64,000 nt of DNA from Paracoccaceae bacterium. GTDB taxonomy: Bacteria > Pseudomonadota > Alphaproteobacteria > Rhodobacterales > Rhodobacteraceae. A model generated the notes under the pieces. It was not told the DNA's origin. It did not search any database and worked only from the letters and a program-made list of their open reading frames with translations. Position 1 is the first letter of the stretch. Every line of letters begins with the position of its first letter. The DNA is taken from contig JAFMHK010000001.1 of the NCBI GenBank assembly GCA_017854585.1, positions 211,069 to 275,068 on the forward strand, in the 5' to 3' direction. Position numbers and translations under genes: made by a program. Of the stretch, positions 35,874-43,987 are shown in pieces.

Positions 35874-36524
35874 TCAGGGGCGCACGAAATGGCGTATCGT
35901 CCCGTCGAATGTCTCCAGATCCATCTCGGCGATATCCGTCCAGAGGCCGTGCAGCGTTATGGTATTGGAATCGACCGCCTCGGCAACGAACGGATAGCTC
36001 AGCAGGTTCTCCAATGAGACCTGCACCCCCTCTTTCTCAAGGGCGGTCTGGCGAACGGCGAGGTCCGCAATATCCGCGACGCGATCATGCCCGACGCGCA
36101 GGGTGTCGAGCCACCGCCCGATGAAGCTGCTTTGCTCCTCCAATTCCGGGGCGTTACCGGTACACATTTCGATGCATCCGCGCACGCCGCCGCAGTTGGA
36201 ATGCCCCATGACGATAATGTGCTGTACGTTGAGGTTGCGGATGGCAAATTCGACCGCTGCGGCCGTCCCGTGGTGTTGCCCGTCCGGCGTGTAGGGTGGA
36301 ACCAGATTGGCGATGTTGCGGTGCACGAACAGTTCGCCCATGCGCTGCCCAAAGACCGAATTCACCGCCACCCGGCTATCGCAGCAGGCGATGATCATTG
36401 CTTTGGGGTGCTGTCCATCGGTTGCCAGATGGCGAAACCAGTTACGGTTTTCAGGAAACCGGGTTTCCTTCCAATCCTTGTAGCGGGTCAACAGATAGTC
36501 GGGCAGAGATTTGACGCGGTGCAT
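35874..36524 (-). CDS. Beta-class carbonic anhydrase
   Basis: A 216-residue enzyme interconverting CO2 and bicarbonate. The zinc and active-site residues are visible: CCDSR (C48, D49, R51) and the His/Cys pair in GHSNCGG (H108, C111). The ATG at 36524 gives the usual family start (LPDYLLTRYKDWKETRF); longer starts at 36539 or 36575 are possible but lack a convincing ribosome site. It precedes sbtA by 58 bp on the same strand. Carbon dioxide hydration next to a bicarbonate symporter is the expected partnership. Confidence 0.93.
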   Translation of the reverse strand: MHRVKSLPDYLLTRYKDWKETRFPENRNWFRHLATDGQHPKAMIIACCDSRVAVNSVFGQRMGELFVHRNIANLVPPYTPDGQHHGTAAAVEFAIRNLNVQHIIVMGHSNCGGVRGCIEMCTGNAPELEEQSSFIGRWLDTLRVGHDRVADIADLAVRQTALEKEGVQVSLENLLSYPFVAEAVDSNTITLHGLWTDIAEMDLETFDGTIRHFVRP

Positions 36525-36670
36525 TTCAGAGCCATCCATGAGGTGCCTGACCTGACTACCCTGCATTGCGTTCAATTTGGAGGCGTTTTTTGACGCGGGC
36601 TAAATCGTTTTTTCAGCACGCTTCGCACAGGTTGATCCCAGCCGTGGGGGCGGAATGTGGAGTGTGCAAT

Positions 36671-37051
36671 ATGCAATTCATTACCGAATTGCGGGTGGAG
36701 GAACCTGCGCGGTTCAACCCGGACCGGTTGGAAGAACTCTGCCGCACGGTGGGAGAAGTGCGTGCAGAGGCCGAGGTGGCTTTGGCACTGGACCGGATCG
36801 GCCGTTGCCTGTTGCAACTGGCGCGGGTCGATCCAGTCGCGACATCGGCTGAGGTCACGGTTGTGCTGGCGCAAATCATCAAAGCGTCTGATCTGATTGG
36901 CATGGCAACCTTGGCACGTGTGGCGCGCGATGTGACGTCTTGCATGGAGGGGCAAGACCCTGTGGCCTTGGCCGCGACGCTGGCACGTCTGAAACGGGTC
37001 GGGGACAGGTCCATCCACGCGGTATGGGATCTGGAGGATTTGTCGGGCTGA
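36671..37051 (+). CDS. Unknown helical protein
   Basis: A 126-residue protein I do not recognise. It is predicted all-helical and rich in Ala, Val and Arg, with a repeated pattern of amphipathic helices (EELCRTVGEVRAEAEVALAL; LAQIIKASDLIGMATLARVA). GGAG lies 9 nt before the ATG at 36671. It could be an HPt-like or scaffold protein, but no phosphorylatable His motif is obvious. It sits 69 bp upstream of the M17 aminopeptidase gene on the same strand. Confidence 0.55.
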   Translation: MQFITELRVEEPARFNPDRLEELCRTVGEVRAEAEVALALDRIGRCLLQLARVDPVATSAEVTVVLAQIIKASDLIGMATLARVARDVTSCMEGQDPVALAATLARLKRVGDRSIHAVWDLEDLSG

Positions 37052-37120
37052 TTGCGCGGGGGTCTTGCGGCCTCCCACCCGCAGGGTAGTGTGGCGCGAC
37101 AGATTTGAAAGGTCGCCCCG

Positions 37121-38506
37121 ATGCCGCTGAAATTCGTTGCCCCTGATCCTGAGGCAATACCCGTTACATTGTGCGCGCCACTTGATCTGGACATGGTGTT
37201 GGCGATGCTGCGTGATGCAAGCCAGTCGTGGGTGCGACACCACGGCTTTACCGGTGGGCTTGGGCAGGTCTGCACCCTTCCGGGGGAAGACGGCACCCCC
37301 GAACGTGTCTTGATCGGTCGTGGCACGGTGGCAGATCGGTTGCGGCGCCGCTTTGCTGTGGGTGCGGCGATCGCCGCTTTGCCGACCGCAACCTACATGA
37401 TCGAGGCAATGCCAGACGGCGCCGAGGCCGATGAGATCGCGCTTGGGTATTTGCTGGCGTGTTACCGGTTCGATCGTTACCGCGCCCAAACGGTTGCGAC
37501 GGCGCGGTTGGTTGCCCCCGTCGGCGTCGATGCAGGCAAGCTTGAGGCGATTGCCGCCGGTGAAATGTTGACCCGCAATCTGATCAACACGCCTGCCGAA
37601 GACATGGGGCCGGACGCGTTGGAGCAAGCGGTTCACGGTCAGGCGGCGGCGTTTGGTGCAACAGTCAACGTCATCACGGGCGACGATCTGCTGACCCGGA
37701 ATTTTCCTTTGATTCACACGGTCGGTCGCGCAGCCGCCCGCGCCCCGCGCCTGATCGAGATGACATGGGGCAACACCGGCCCGACCCTGACCCTTGTGGG
37801 CAAGGGCGTTTGTTTCGATACCGGCGGGCTGAACCTCAAACCCAGTGCATCCATGGGGCTGATGAAAAAGGATATGGGTGGCGCGGCGACAGTCTTGGGC
37901 TTGGCGCACATGATCATGGCGCGGGGCATGGCGGTGCGGTTGCGGGTGCTGATCCCCGCAGTGGAAAATGCGGTGTCAGGAAATGCGTTTCGCCCCGGCG
38001 ATATCTTGACCGCGCGCAACGGTTTGACGGTCGAGATCAACAACACCGATGCGGAAGGACGCCTTGTACTGGCCGATGCGCTGGCGTTGGCAAACGAAAC
38101 ACCACCCGATCTGTTGATTTGCATGGCAACCCTTACGGGCGCGGCGCGCGTTGCCGTCGGCCCGGATCTTGCGCCCTTCTTCACCGATGATGACGTGCTT
38201 GCCGCCGCGGTGTCCGCTTATGCGGCGAAAGTGGCCGACCCGGTCTGGCGCCTGCCGTTTCATGCGCCCTACGAGGCGATGATCGAACCTGGGATCGCCG
38301 ATCTGGACAATGCGCCCAAAGGCGGTATGGCGGGATCAATCACTGCCGCGCTGTTCCTGCGCCGGTTCGTGCCAGACGTGGCACGGTTTGCTCATTTCGA
38401 CATCTACGGCTGGCAGCCGTCTGATGCGCCCGCCCGACCCAAGGGCGGTGTTGGCATGGCCGCCCGCGCCCTGTTTGCCGCCCTGCCCGAGGTGTTGGCC
38501 CAATGA
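37121..38506 (+). CDS. Leucyl aminopeptidase family (M17) protein
   Basis: A 461-residue M17 metallopeptidase. The C-terminal catalytic domain has KGVCFDTGGLNLKPSASM (metal-binding Lys/Asp), VENAVSGNAFRPGDILTARNG and the signature NTDAEGRLVLADAL. It trims N-terminal residues from peptides in the cytoplasm. The stop codon overlaps the NlpC/P60 gene (ATGA), so the pair is probably one operon linking peptide breakdown with cell-wall peptide hydrolysis. Confidence 0.9.
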   Translation: MPLKFVAPDPEAIPVTLCAPLDLDMVLAMLRDASQSWVRHHGFTGGLGQVCTLPGEDGTPERVLIGRGTVADRLRRRFAVGAAIAALPTATYMIEAMPDGAEADEIALGYLLACYRFDRYRAQTVATARLVAPVGVDAGKLEAIAAGEMLTRNLINTPAEDMGPDALEQAVHGQAAAFGATVNVITGDDLLTRNFPLIHTVGRAAARAPRLIEMTWGNTGPTLTLVGKGVCFDTGGLNLKPSASMGLMKKDMGGAATVLGLAHMIMARGMAVRLRVLIPAVENAVSGNAFRPGDILTARNGLTVEINNTDAEGRLVLADALALANETPPDLLICMATLTGAARVAVGPDLAPFFTDDDVLAAAVSAYAAKVADPVWRLPFHAPYEAMIEPGIADLDNAPKGGMAGSITAALFLRRFVPDVARFAHFDIYGWQPSDAPARPKGGVGMAARALFAALPEVLAQ

Positions 38507-39333
38507 CAGACCAGCGCGTAACCCCCGCCAATGGCCGCGTGGCTCATACCTCGTTGCAGGGCGTCGTGCAGGCCGACCGTTTCGTTGAAGGGCGCTGGAT
38601 GATGGTCCAACAACCGATGGCCAACATCACCGACGAGCCGCGCGGCAAACGGTTGAGCCAGCTATTGTTTGGCGAACGGTTTCTTGTGCTCGAATCGATT
38701 GATGGTTTCGCCTTTGGGCAAGCCGAGCGCGATGGCCACGTGGGTTACATCATTTCCGGTGCATTGACCGGCGCCGAGGATGCGACCCATTGGGTGATTG
38801 CCCCCGCTACGCATCTTTACCCCAAGCCGGAACTCAAGGCACCGCCCGAGGTGGCCTTGTTCTTTGGCTCTCACATCAAGGTTTTGCGGGAAAGGGATGA
38901 CTATTTCCGCATCCACACCGGGCATTTCATTCCGAAACAGCACGTCATGCCGCTGCGCGCGCGGTTTTCCGACCCTGTTGGGGTGGCTGACCTGATGCTT
39001 GGCACACCCTATCTGTGGGGCGGGGTCAGCCGCTGGGGAATCGATTGTTCAGGGCTTGTGCAATCCGCGCTGATCGCTTGTGGCATCGACTGCCCGCGCG
39101 ACAGCGATCAGCAGGTCGTTGTGGGCGAAGAGGTGCCCGAGAATGCTCCGCTGCAACGCAACGATGTGATCTTCTGGAAAGGCCATGTGGGCCTGATGTC
39201 CAATGCAACCACCTTGCTGCATGCGAACGCGACGCATATGGCCGTCGCGTATGAACCCCTTGATGAGGTCGTGGCACGGATGGAGGCTGCGGGTGATGGC
39301 CCGATCACCCACCGTCGGCGCGTTACTCTCTAG
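38503..39333 (+). CDS. NlpC/P60-family peptidase with SH3 regions
   Basis: A 276-residue protein with two bacterial SH3-like domains (about residues 30-145) and a C-terminal NlpC/P60 domain (about residues 155-275). The catalytic Cys lies in WGIDCSGLVQSAL and the His in GHVGLM. It would cut gamma-D-glutamyl-diaminopimelate bonds in murein peptides. No signal peptide is visible, which suggests a cytoplasmic role in peptide recycling. It overlaps the upstream aminopeptidase by ATGA, and its TAG stop shares a CTAG with the convergent DUF2794 gene. Confidence 0.88.
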   Translation: MTDQRVTPANGRVAHTSLQGVVQADRFVEGRWMMVQQPMANITDEPRGKRLSQLLFGERFLVLESIDGFAFGQAERDGHVGYIISGALTGAEDATHWVIAPATHLYPKPELKAPPEVALFFGSHIKVLRERDDYFRIHTGHFIPKQHVMPLRARFSDPVGVADLMLGTPYLWGGVSRWGIDCSGLVQSALIACGIDCPRDSDQQVVVGEEVPENAPLQRNDVIFWKGHVGLMSNATTLLHANATHMAVAYEPLDEVVARMEAAGDGPITHRRRVTL

Positions 39334-39677
39334 TCTGAATTAACGGCGCGGATCAGCTTGCGTTCCAACACGCGCAGCACGGTCTTTAGGTCGTGGCCAC
39401 GTTTCAGAATACGGCCATCCATACCAATAACGGCGTACTGGCCTTGCTTCGCGGCAAGCTTGGGTCGTTTTTCGATCCGGTAGATCGGAAATTCCGCTGT
39501 TCGCCGGAACACCGAAAAGATCGCCACGTCCGTCAGGTGCGATATCCCGTAATCACGCCATTCGCCCGCTGCGACCATGCGGCCATAAAGACCCAGAATC
39601 ACACCAAGTTCGGTGCGATGAAACGCCACTTTTTCGGGAATATGCGGCGGGGCTGATCCCGTGAAGAGCACGTTCAT
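39330..39677 (-). CDS. DUF2794-family protein
   Basis: A 115-residue soluble protein of the alphaproteobacterial DUF2794 family, recognised by its central EWRDYGISHLTDVAIFSVFRR block and the Lys/Arg-rich RIEKRPKLAAKQGQY. The ATG at 39677 is taken because the family starts near MNVLFTGS; the frame extends further upstream without protein-like sequence. Its stop overlaps the convergent NlpC/P60 stop in a CTAG. Function unknown. Confidence 0.75.
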   Translation of the reverse strand: MNVLFTGSAPPHIPEKVAFHRTELGVILGLYGRMVAAGEWRDYGISHLTDVAIFSVFRRTAEFPIYRIEKRPKLAAKQGQYAVIGMDGRILKRGHDLKTVLRVLERKLIRAVNSD

Positions 39678-39875
39678 GGGAGGACATTGGGCCTGCTGCC
39701 GCTGCAAATCAAGTATTTGAAGCGAAAAAGCTACTGGCGGCGCTACAGCTTGCAGAAAACGCAGGCGCTGCCGGTTTCTTTGGGCGCCCCGGAATGGTGA
39801 CATTTGTCAATGACGGACGATCTGTCAGGCTCTAATCTTGCGGTAAGCTTTCGCACGGGGACAGGGAAAAACATC

Positions 39876-40466
39876 ATGAGAACACTGGCATTCACTTTTG
39901 GGTTGTTGCTTGGGGCGGGAGCAGCAGTCGCTGACACCGTGGTCGGCATTACCAGCGATATGCCCTCGGTCATGGTAGAGACACAAAACGGTCCCGTGGA
40001 GATCGCAAGAATTCAGGACACAGCGAACGAGATCGCGGGTGAATGGGCCCAGACATCCCGGCCTTGCCCCAACTTCTGCATCCAGCCGATGACGCCGGCG
40101 GCGGGGATTGTCACAATCGGGGAGCTGGAATTGATCGAGATGTTGACGGACCCGGACGCGATGGTGGTGGACAGCCGCACCAGTGATTGGTTTCAGGGCG
40201 GCACGATCCCCGGAGCGATCAACATTCCCTACACCTATGTCGTGGATGAGCTGGGCCAGTTGGGTTGCGAGCCGGATTTCGACGGCTGGGATTGCACGGA
40301 TGCAAAGCGCGTGGCGCTTTTCTGCAACGGCATCTGGTGTGGTCAGTCGCCCACCGCGATCCGCAACATGATCGAGGCGGGCTACCCCGCAGACCGGATA
40401 TTCTATTACCGGGGTGGCATGCAGGTATGGCGGCTTCTGGGTCTGACCGTGACCGACGGCAGCTGA
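39876..40466 (+). CDS. Exported rhodanese-like protein
   Basis: A 196-residue protein with a signal peptide (about residues 1-19, ending GAAVA) and a rhodanese domain in its C-terminal half: VVDSRTSDWFQGGTIPGAINIPY, and the active-site loop FCNGIWCGQSP with the catalytic Cys. A further cysteine pair PCPNFC lies before the domain. It probably acts in the periplasm on sulfane sulfur or as a thiol-relay partner. The ATG at 39876 has AGGGA upstream. Confidence 0.8.
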   Translation: MRTLAFTFGLLLGAGAAVADTVVGITSDMPSVMVETQNGPVEIARIQDTANEIAGEWAQTSRPCPNFCIQPMTPAAGIVTIGELELIEMLTDPDAMVVDSRTSDWFQGGTIPGAINIPYTYVVDELGQLGCEPDFDGWDCTDAKRVALFCNGIWCGQSPTAIRNMIEAGYPADRIFYYRGGMQVWRLLGLTVTDGS

Positions 40467-40539
40467 CGTAGATCACGGTCCACCTTGATAGCGACCGCCC
40501 GATCAGGGCGCCGTCGCAAGCGGAGCGGTTGGTGTAGGC

Positions 40540-41409
40540 TCAGGCCCGAACCAACTCCTCATAGGCTTGGGCGATGCCACGGGTGATGCCGCCCACTTCG
40601 AAGTTGTAGTCGCCAATCTGACCCACGGGCGTGACCTCGGCCGCGGTTCCGGTCAGCCAGCATTGTTCGAAGCTCTCCAACTCCTCTGGCATGATATGGC
40701 GTTCATGCACCGGGATCTGACGGTCCTTCAGCATCCCGATGACGGTCTGGCGGGTGATGCCGTTCAGGAAGACGTCCGCATCGGGCGTGTGCACTTCCCC
40801 ATCCTTGACGAAGAAGATGTTGGCGCCTGTCGCCTCTGCGACATAACCGCGATAATCCATGAACAACGCGTCCGAGCAGCCTTTCGCCTCAGCCGCGTGT
40901 TTTGACATGGTGCAGATCATGTAAAGACCGGCCGCCTTGGCATGAACGGGGATGGTTTCTGGAGAAGGCCGCTTCCACTTGGAAATATCAAGCTTGGCGC
41001 CCTTCATCTTGGCATCGCCATAGTAGCTGCCCCATTCCCATGATGCGACAGCCATCCGAACGGGGTTGCGCGAGGAACTGACGCCCATATCCTCGCCCGA
41101 ACCGCGCCACGCGACGGCGCGCACATACGCATCTGTCAGACCATTGGCCTTCATGACCTCGTATTTCGCGGCTTCGATCTCGTCGACGGTCCACGGAATA
41201 TCGATATCCAACATCTTGCCCGAAGCGATCAGGCGTTCCGAATGGCGACGGCTTTCGAAGATCTTGCCGTTATAGGCGCGCTCGCCCTCAAATACCGAGG
41301 AGGCGTAGTGCATGGCGTGTGTCAGGATGTGAACATTGGCATCCCGCCACGGCAGCAATTTGCCATCCATCCAAATCTTTCCGTCGCGATCATCGTACGC
41401 GCCTGCCAT
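40540..41409 (-). CDS. ilvE: Branched-chain amino-acid aminotransferase
   Basis: A 289-residue class IV PLP enzyme that transaminates the keto acids of leucine, isoleucine and valine. The N-terminal DGKLLPWRDANVHILTHAMHY block, the EGERAYN loop, and the segment with the PLP lysine (SKHAAEAKGCSDALFMDYRG) match the family. The ATG at 41409 is favoured over one three codons earlier because AAAGGA is then 8 nt away. It is divergent from the petP-like gene; the shared 178-bp gap contains two palindromic sites. Confidence 0.92.
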   Translation of the reverse strand: MAGAYDDRDGKIWMDGKLLPWRDANVHILTHAMHYASSVFEGERAYNGKIFESRRHSERLIASGKMLDIDIPWTVDEIEAAKYEVMKANGLTDAYVRAVAWRGSGEDMGVSSSRNPVRMAVASWEWGSYYGDAKMKGAKLDISKWKRPSPETIPVHAKAAGLYMICTMSKHAAEAKGCSDALFMDYRGYVAEATGANIFFVKDGEVHTPDADVFLNGITRQTVIGMLKDRQIPVHERHIMPEELESFEQCWLTGTAAEVTPVGQIGDYNFEVGGITRGIAQAYEELVRA

Positions 41410-41480
41410 GGGTCCCATCCTTTGCGTTTGCCGGTTTTTGGCGACTATTTTCGATTGTTGCGTCTCATATGGCCGGTTCG

Positions 41481-41494
41481 GACATAATGTTGCG
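41481..41494. promoter_or_regulatory. Palindromic site A, GACATAATGTTGCG
   Basis: Contains the perfect inverted repeat ACAT-A-ATGT. A near-identical copy (GACATAATGTTACG) lies exactly 63 bp downstream. Being between ilvE and the MarR-type gene, it is a candidate operator for that MarR-family protein or for another regulator of the divergent genes. Confidence 0.5.
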
Positions 41495-41543
41495 CAAATC
41501 TACTCTTTCGCTAGCAATTGATTCTTGGAAAGTCAACAAGGCT

Positions 41544-41557
41544 GACATAATGTTACG
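41544..41557. promoter_or_regulatory. Palindromic site B, GACATAATGTTACG
   Basis: Second copy of the ACATAATGT palindrome, 13 of 14 bases identical to site A and 31 bp upstream of the petP-like start codon. The 63-bp distance equals about six helical turns, so both sites face the same side of the DNA. The site includes CATAAT, a possible -10 element. Confidence 0.5.
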
Positions 41558-41587
41558 TCGATACCCGGAACGGGGAGGGACCGGACA

Positions 41588-42103
41588 ATGGCAGATCGCA
41601 GCCCAGCGGGCGTTGTCATCAGCGGCGAAAGCCTGCTGTTCCTTACGGATGAACAACTGCGTCGCGGGATCGAGGCGATGTTCTTTGCCTATCGAGGGTT
41701 CACCGCCGATCCTGATCGCATCTTGCAAGACTACAGCTATGGCCGCGCGCACCACCGCGCGATCCATTTCATCAACCGCAGCCCCGGCACCACCGTCAAC
41801 AATTTGCTGAGCATTCTGGGGGTGACGAAACAGTCCCTGAACCGGGTGCTGCGCGCGCTGGTCGATGATGGGTTGGTGGAAAGCCGTGTGGGCACCCGCG
41901 ACAAGCGGGAGCGCCACCTCTTTCTTACGGAAACGGGCCAGACGCTGGAACGCGCGCTGTCCGAGGCGCAGCGCAACCGCATGCGTGCGGCTTTTCGTGC
42001 GGCGGGACCGGATGCGGTGTCAGGTTTTCGGACCGTTCTGGAACAGATGATGGATCCGGACATGCGCAAACATTACCAAGACGGCACGGACGGAGCGAAA
42101 TAA
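41588..42103 (+). CDS. petP: MarR-family regulator, PetP-like
   Basis: A 171-residue winged-helix MarR protein. The DNA-binding part includes AHHRAIHFINRSPGTTVNNL and ILGVTKQSLNRVLRALVDDGLVESR, then the wing (GTRDKRERHLFLTETG). In Rhodobacter a MarR protein (PetP) precedes the response regulator PetR; here the same order is found, with the stop codon overlapping the next ATG (TAATG). Two palindromic sites lie upstream and may be its operators. Symbol by homology of arrangement and sequence, not certain. Confidence 0.75.
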   Translation: MADRSPAGVVISGESLLFLTDEQLRRGIEAMFFAYRGFTADPDRILQDYSYGRAHHRAIHFINRSPGTTVNNLLSILGVTKQSLNRVLRALVDDGLVESRVGTRDKRERHLFLTETGQTLERALSEAQRNRMRAAFRAAGPDAVSGFRTVLEQMMDPDMRKHYQDGTDGAK

Positions 42104-42813
42104 TGGATATCGGCGCCCATCTCCTTATCGTTGATGATGACGAGCGTATTCGCGGGCTGTTGCAGAAGTTCCTGATCCGCAATGGCTTCATGACCAGTGT
42201 GGCGCGCGATGCTGCCCATGCCCGGCGTTTGCTGGAGGGGTTGGAATTTGACCTGATCGTGCTTGATGTGATGATGCCGGGCGAAGATGGCCTGAGCCTG
42301 ACGCGCTATTTGCGCGGCAAATTGGTTACCCCGATCCTGCTGCTGACTGCCAAAGGCGAGGCCAGCGAACGGATAGAGGGTCTGGAGGCGGGGGCCGATG
42401 ACTACCTGCCGAAACCTTTCGAACCGAAGGAACTGCTGTTGCGGATCAACGCGATCTTGCGTCGCGTCCCCCAGCCGTCCGATGCCAAGACCGCGCCGCA
42501 GGTCCTGCACCTTGGTCCTGTGCGCTATGATCTTGAGCGTGGCGAGATGTGGCAAGGAAAGGACCCGGTTCGCCTGACCTCGACAGAGGCGGCGTTGATG
42601 CGCATCTTTTCAGGTCAGCCCAACCAGCCCGTCAGCCGGGCCAATCTGGTGGAGATGTTGAATCGCGACAAGGGCGCTTCGGCCGAACAGGCGCAGGAGC
42701 GCGCGGTCGATGTGCAGATCACGCGGTTGAGGCGCAAGATCGAGACGAACCCGAAACAACCGCGTTATTTGCAGACCGTGCGCGGCGCTGGTTACATGTT
42801 GGCGCCAGATTGA
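42103..42813 (+). CDS. petR: OmpR-type response regulator, PetR-like
   Basis: A 236-residue response regulator. The receiver domain has D11/D12, phospho-acceptor D55 in LIVLDVMMPGEDG, and a late Lys in YLPKPFEPKEL. The C-terminal winged helix ends RAVDVQITRLRRKIETNPKQPRYLQTVRGAGY. PetR in Rhodobacter capsulatus is needed for cytochrome bc1-dependent growth; no sensor kinase is adjacent here either. It is in an operon with petP upstream (1-bp overlap) and a HDAC-family gene downstream (TGATG). Confidence 0.85.
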   Translation: MDIGAHLLIVDDDERIRGLLQKFLIRNGFMTSVARDAAHARRLLEGLEFDLIVLDVMMPGEDGLSLTRYLRGKLVTPILLLTAKGEASERIEGLEAGADDYLPKPFEPKELLLRINAILRRVPQPSDAKTAPQVLHLGPVRYDLERGEMWQGKDPVRLTSTEAALMRIFSGQPNQPVSRANLVEMLNRDKGASAEQAQERAVDVQITRLRRKIETNPKQPRYLQTVRGAGYMLAPD

Positions 42814-43745
42814 TGACAACCCTTTTGATCGAAAATCCAGCCGGGCTGAACCACGTTACCCCCGCTGGCCACCCCGAACAGATTGCCCGGCTGCAGGCGG
42901 TCACGCGCGCGCTCGCGCCCTTGGAGTTGCTGCACCGGGAAGAGGCGCCGATGGCTGATGAAAGCGATCTGCTGCTTTGCCATCCACAAAGTCACATTGA
43001 TCGTATCCGCGCCGCGATCCCCGGCGCAGAAACGACGACAGCGCTTGATGCGGATACCTATGTCTCGGCCGGTTCTTGGGAGGCTGCGTTGAAAGGTGTC
43101 GGTGGATGCCTTCGTGCGGTCGATGCCGTGTTGGGCGAAGAGGTCCAGAATGCCTTTGTCGCGACGCGCCCGCCGGGTCATCATTGTGAAACCGACAGAC
43201 CGATGGGGTTTTGCCTGTTCGGCAATATCGCCATCGCGGCCAAACACGCGCTGCAACGCCACGGGCTTTCCCGGGTCGCGGTTGTTGATTTCGACGTGCA
43301 CCACGGAAATGGCACCCAGGACCTACTCTGGAGCGAAGCCAATGCGCTTTTTGTTTCGTCGCACCAGATGCCGCTTTATCCCGGAACCGGGGCGGCGTCC
43401 GAGCGGGGCGGGTTCAACAACGTCATGAACCTGCCGCTTGGCCCCGGCACGGACGGTGGCGCGATGCGCAATAACTACACCTCGCGCGTCATCCCCCGCC
43501 TGCGTGAATTCGCGCCTGAACTGATCCTGATTTCGGCAGGGTTTGATGCCCACCGTGCCGACCCTTTGGCCAATCTGATGTGGGAGACCGAGGACTTCGT
43601 ATGGCTCACAAGGGCCTTGTGTGATGTTGCCGACGAGGTCTGCGCCGGGCGCGTAGTCTCGACACTTGAAGGCGGCTATGATCTGGATGCGCTGGCGGAA
43701 GCGACAACCGCACATGTGACAGTCTTGATGGAGCGGGCCGGATGA
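42813..43745 (+). CDS. Histone-deacetylase-family amidohydrolase
   Basis: A 310-residue zinc hydrolase of the class II HDAC/acetylpolyamine amidohydrolase fold. Visible are the active-site RPPGHHCE (H123, H124), the zinc ligands in VVDFDVHHGNGTQD (D161, H163), and the third ligand in GFDAHRADPL. It would deacetylate proteins, polyamines or another amide. Translation start ATG overlaps the PetR stop (TGATG), and its own stop overlaps xseB (ATGA), so it is embedded in the isoprenoid operon. Substrate unknown. Confidence 0.87.
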   Translation: MTTLLIENPAGLNHVTPAGHPEQIARLQAVTRALAPLELLHREEAPMADESDLLLCHPQSHIDRIRAAIPGAETTTALDADTYVSAGSWEAALKGVGGCLRAVDAVLGEEVQNAFVATRPPGHHCETDRPMGFCLFGNIAIAAKHALQRHGLSRVAVVDFDVHHGNGTQDLLWSEANALFVSSHQMPLYPGTGAASERGGFNNVMNLPLGPGTDGGAMRNNYTSRVIPRLREFAPELILISAGFDAHRADPLANLMWETEDFVWLTRALCDVADEVCAGRVVSTLEGGYDLDALAEATTAHVTVLMERAG

Positions 43746-43987
43746 GTGACGACAAGAACATCGACGCGATGAGCTTTGAAGAAGCGATACGCGAGTTGGA
43801 ACAAGTGGTGACCGCGCTGGACCGGGGCGATGTGGCGCTTGAGCAATCCATTGCGCTTTATGAACGTGGCGCCGCGCTCAAGTCGCGGTGCGAAGCCAAG
43901 CTGAAAGAGGCCGAGGAAAAGGTCGCCCAGATCACGCTTGACGGCAATGGCCAGCCCAGCGGCAGCACGCCGGTCGAAGGACTTTAG
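43742..43987 (+). CDS. xseB: Exodeoxyribonuclease VII small subunit
   Basis: An 81-residue XseB protein, recognised by MSFEEAIRELEQVVTALDRG and the ALEQSIALYERGAALKSRCE helix. It works with XseA (not in the window) in single-strand DNA digestion. It overlaps the previous gene by ATGA, and its stop codon abuts the ispA GTG start with no gap. The order xseB-ispA-dxs is common in proteobacteria. Confidence 0.95.
   Translation: MSDDKNIDAMSFEEAIRELEQVVTALDRGDVALEQSIALYERGAALKSRCEAKLKEAEEKVAQITLDGNGQPSGSTPVEGL

Noticed and set aside
36572..37909. Open frame of 445 codons opposite the unknown protein and the M17 aminopeptidase
   Set aside because: Spans two real plus-strand genes in antisense and reads as Gln/His/Arg-rich filler.
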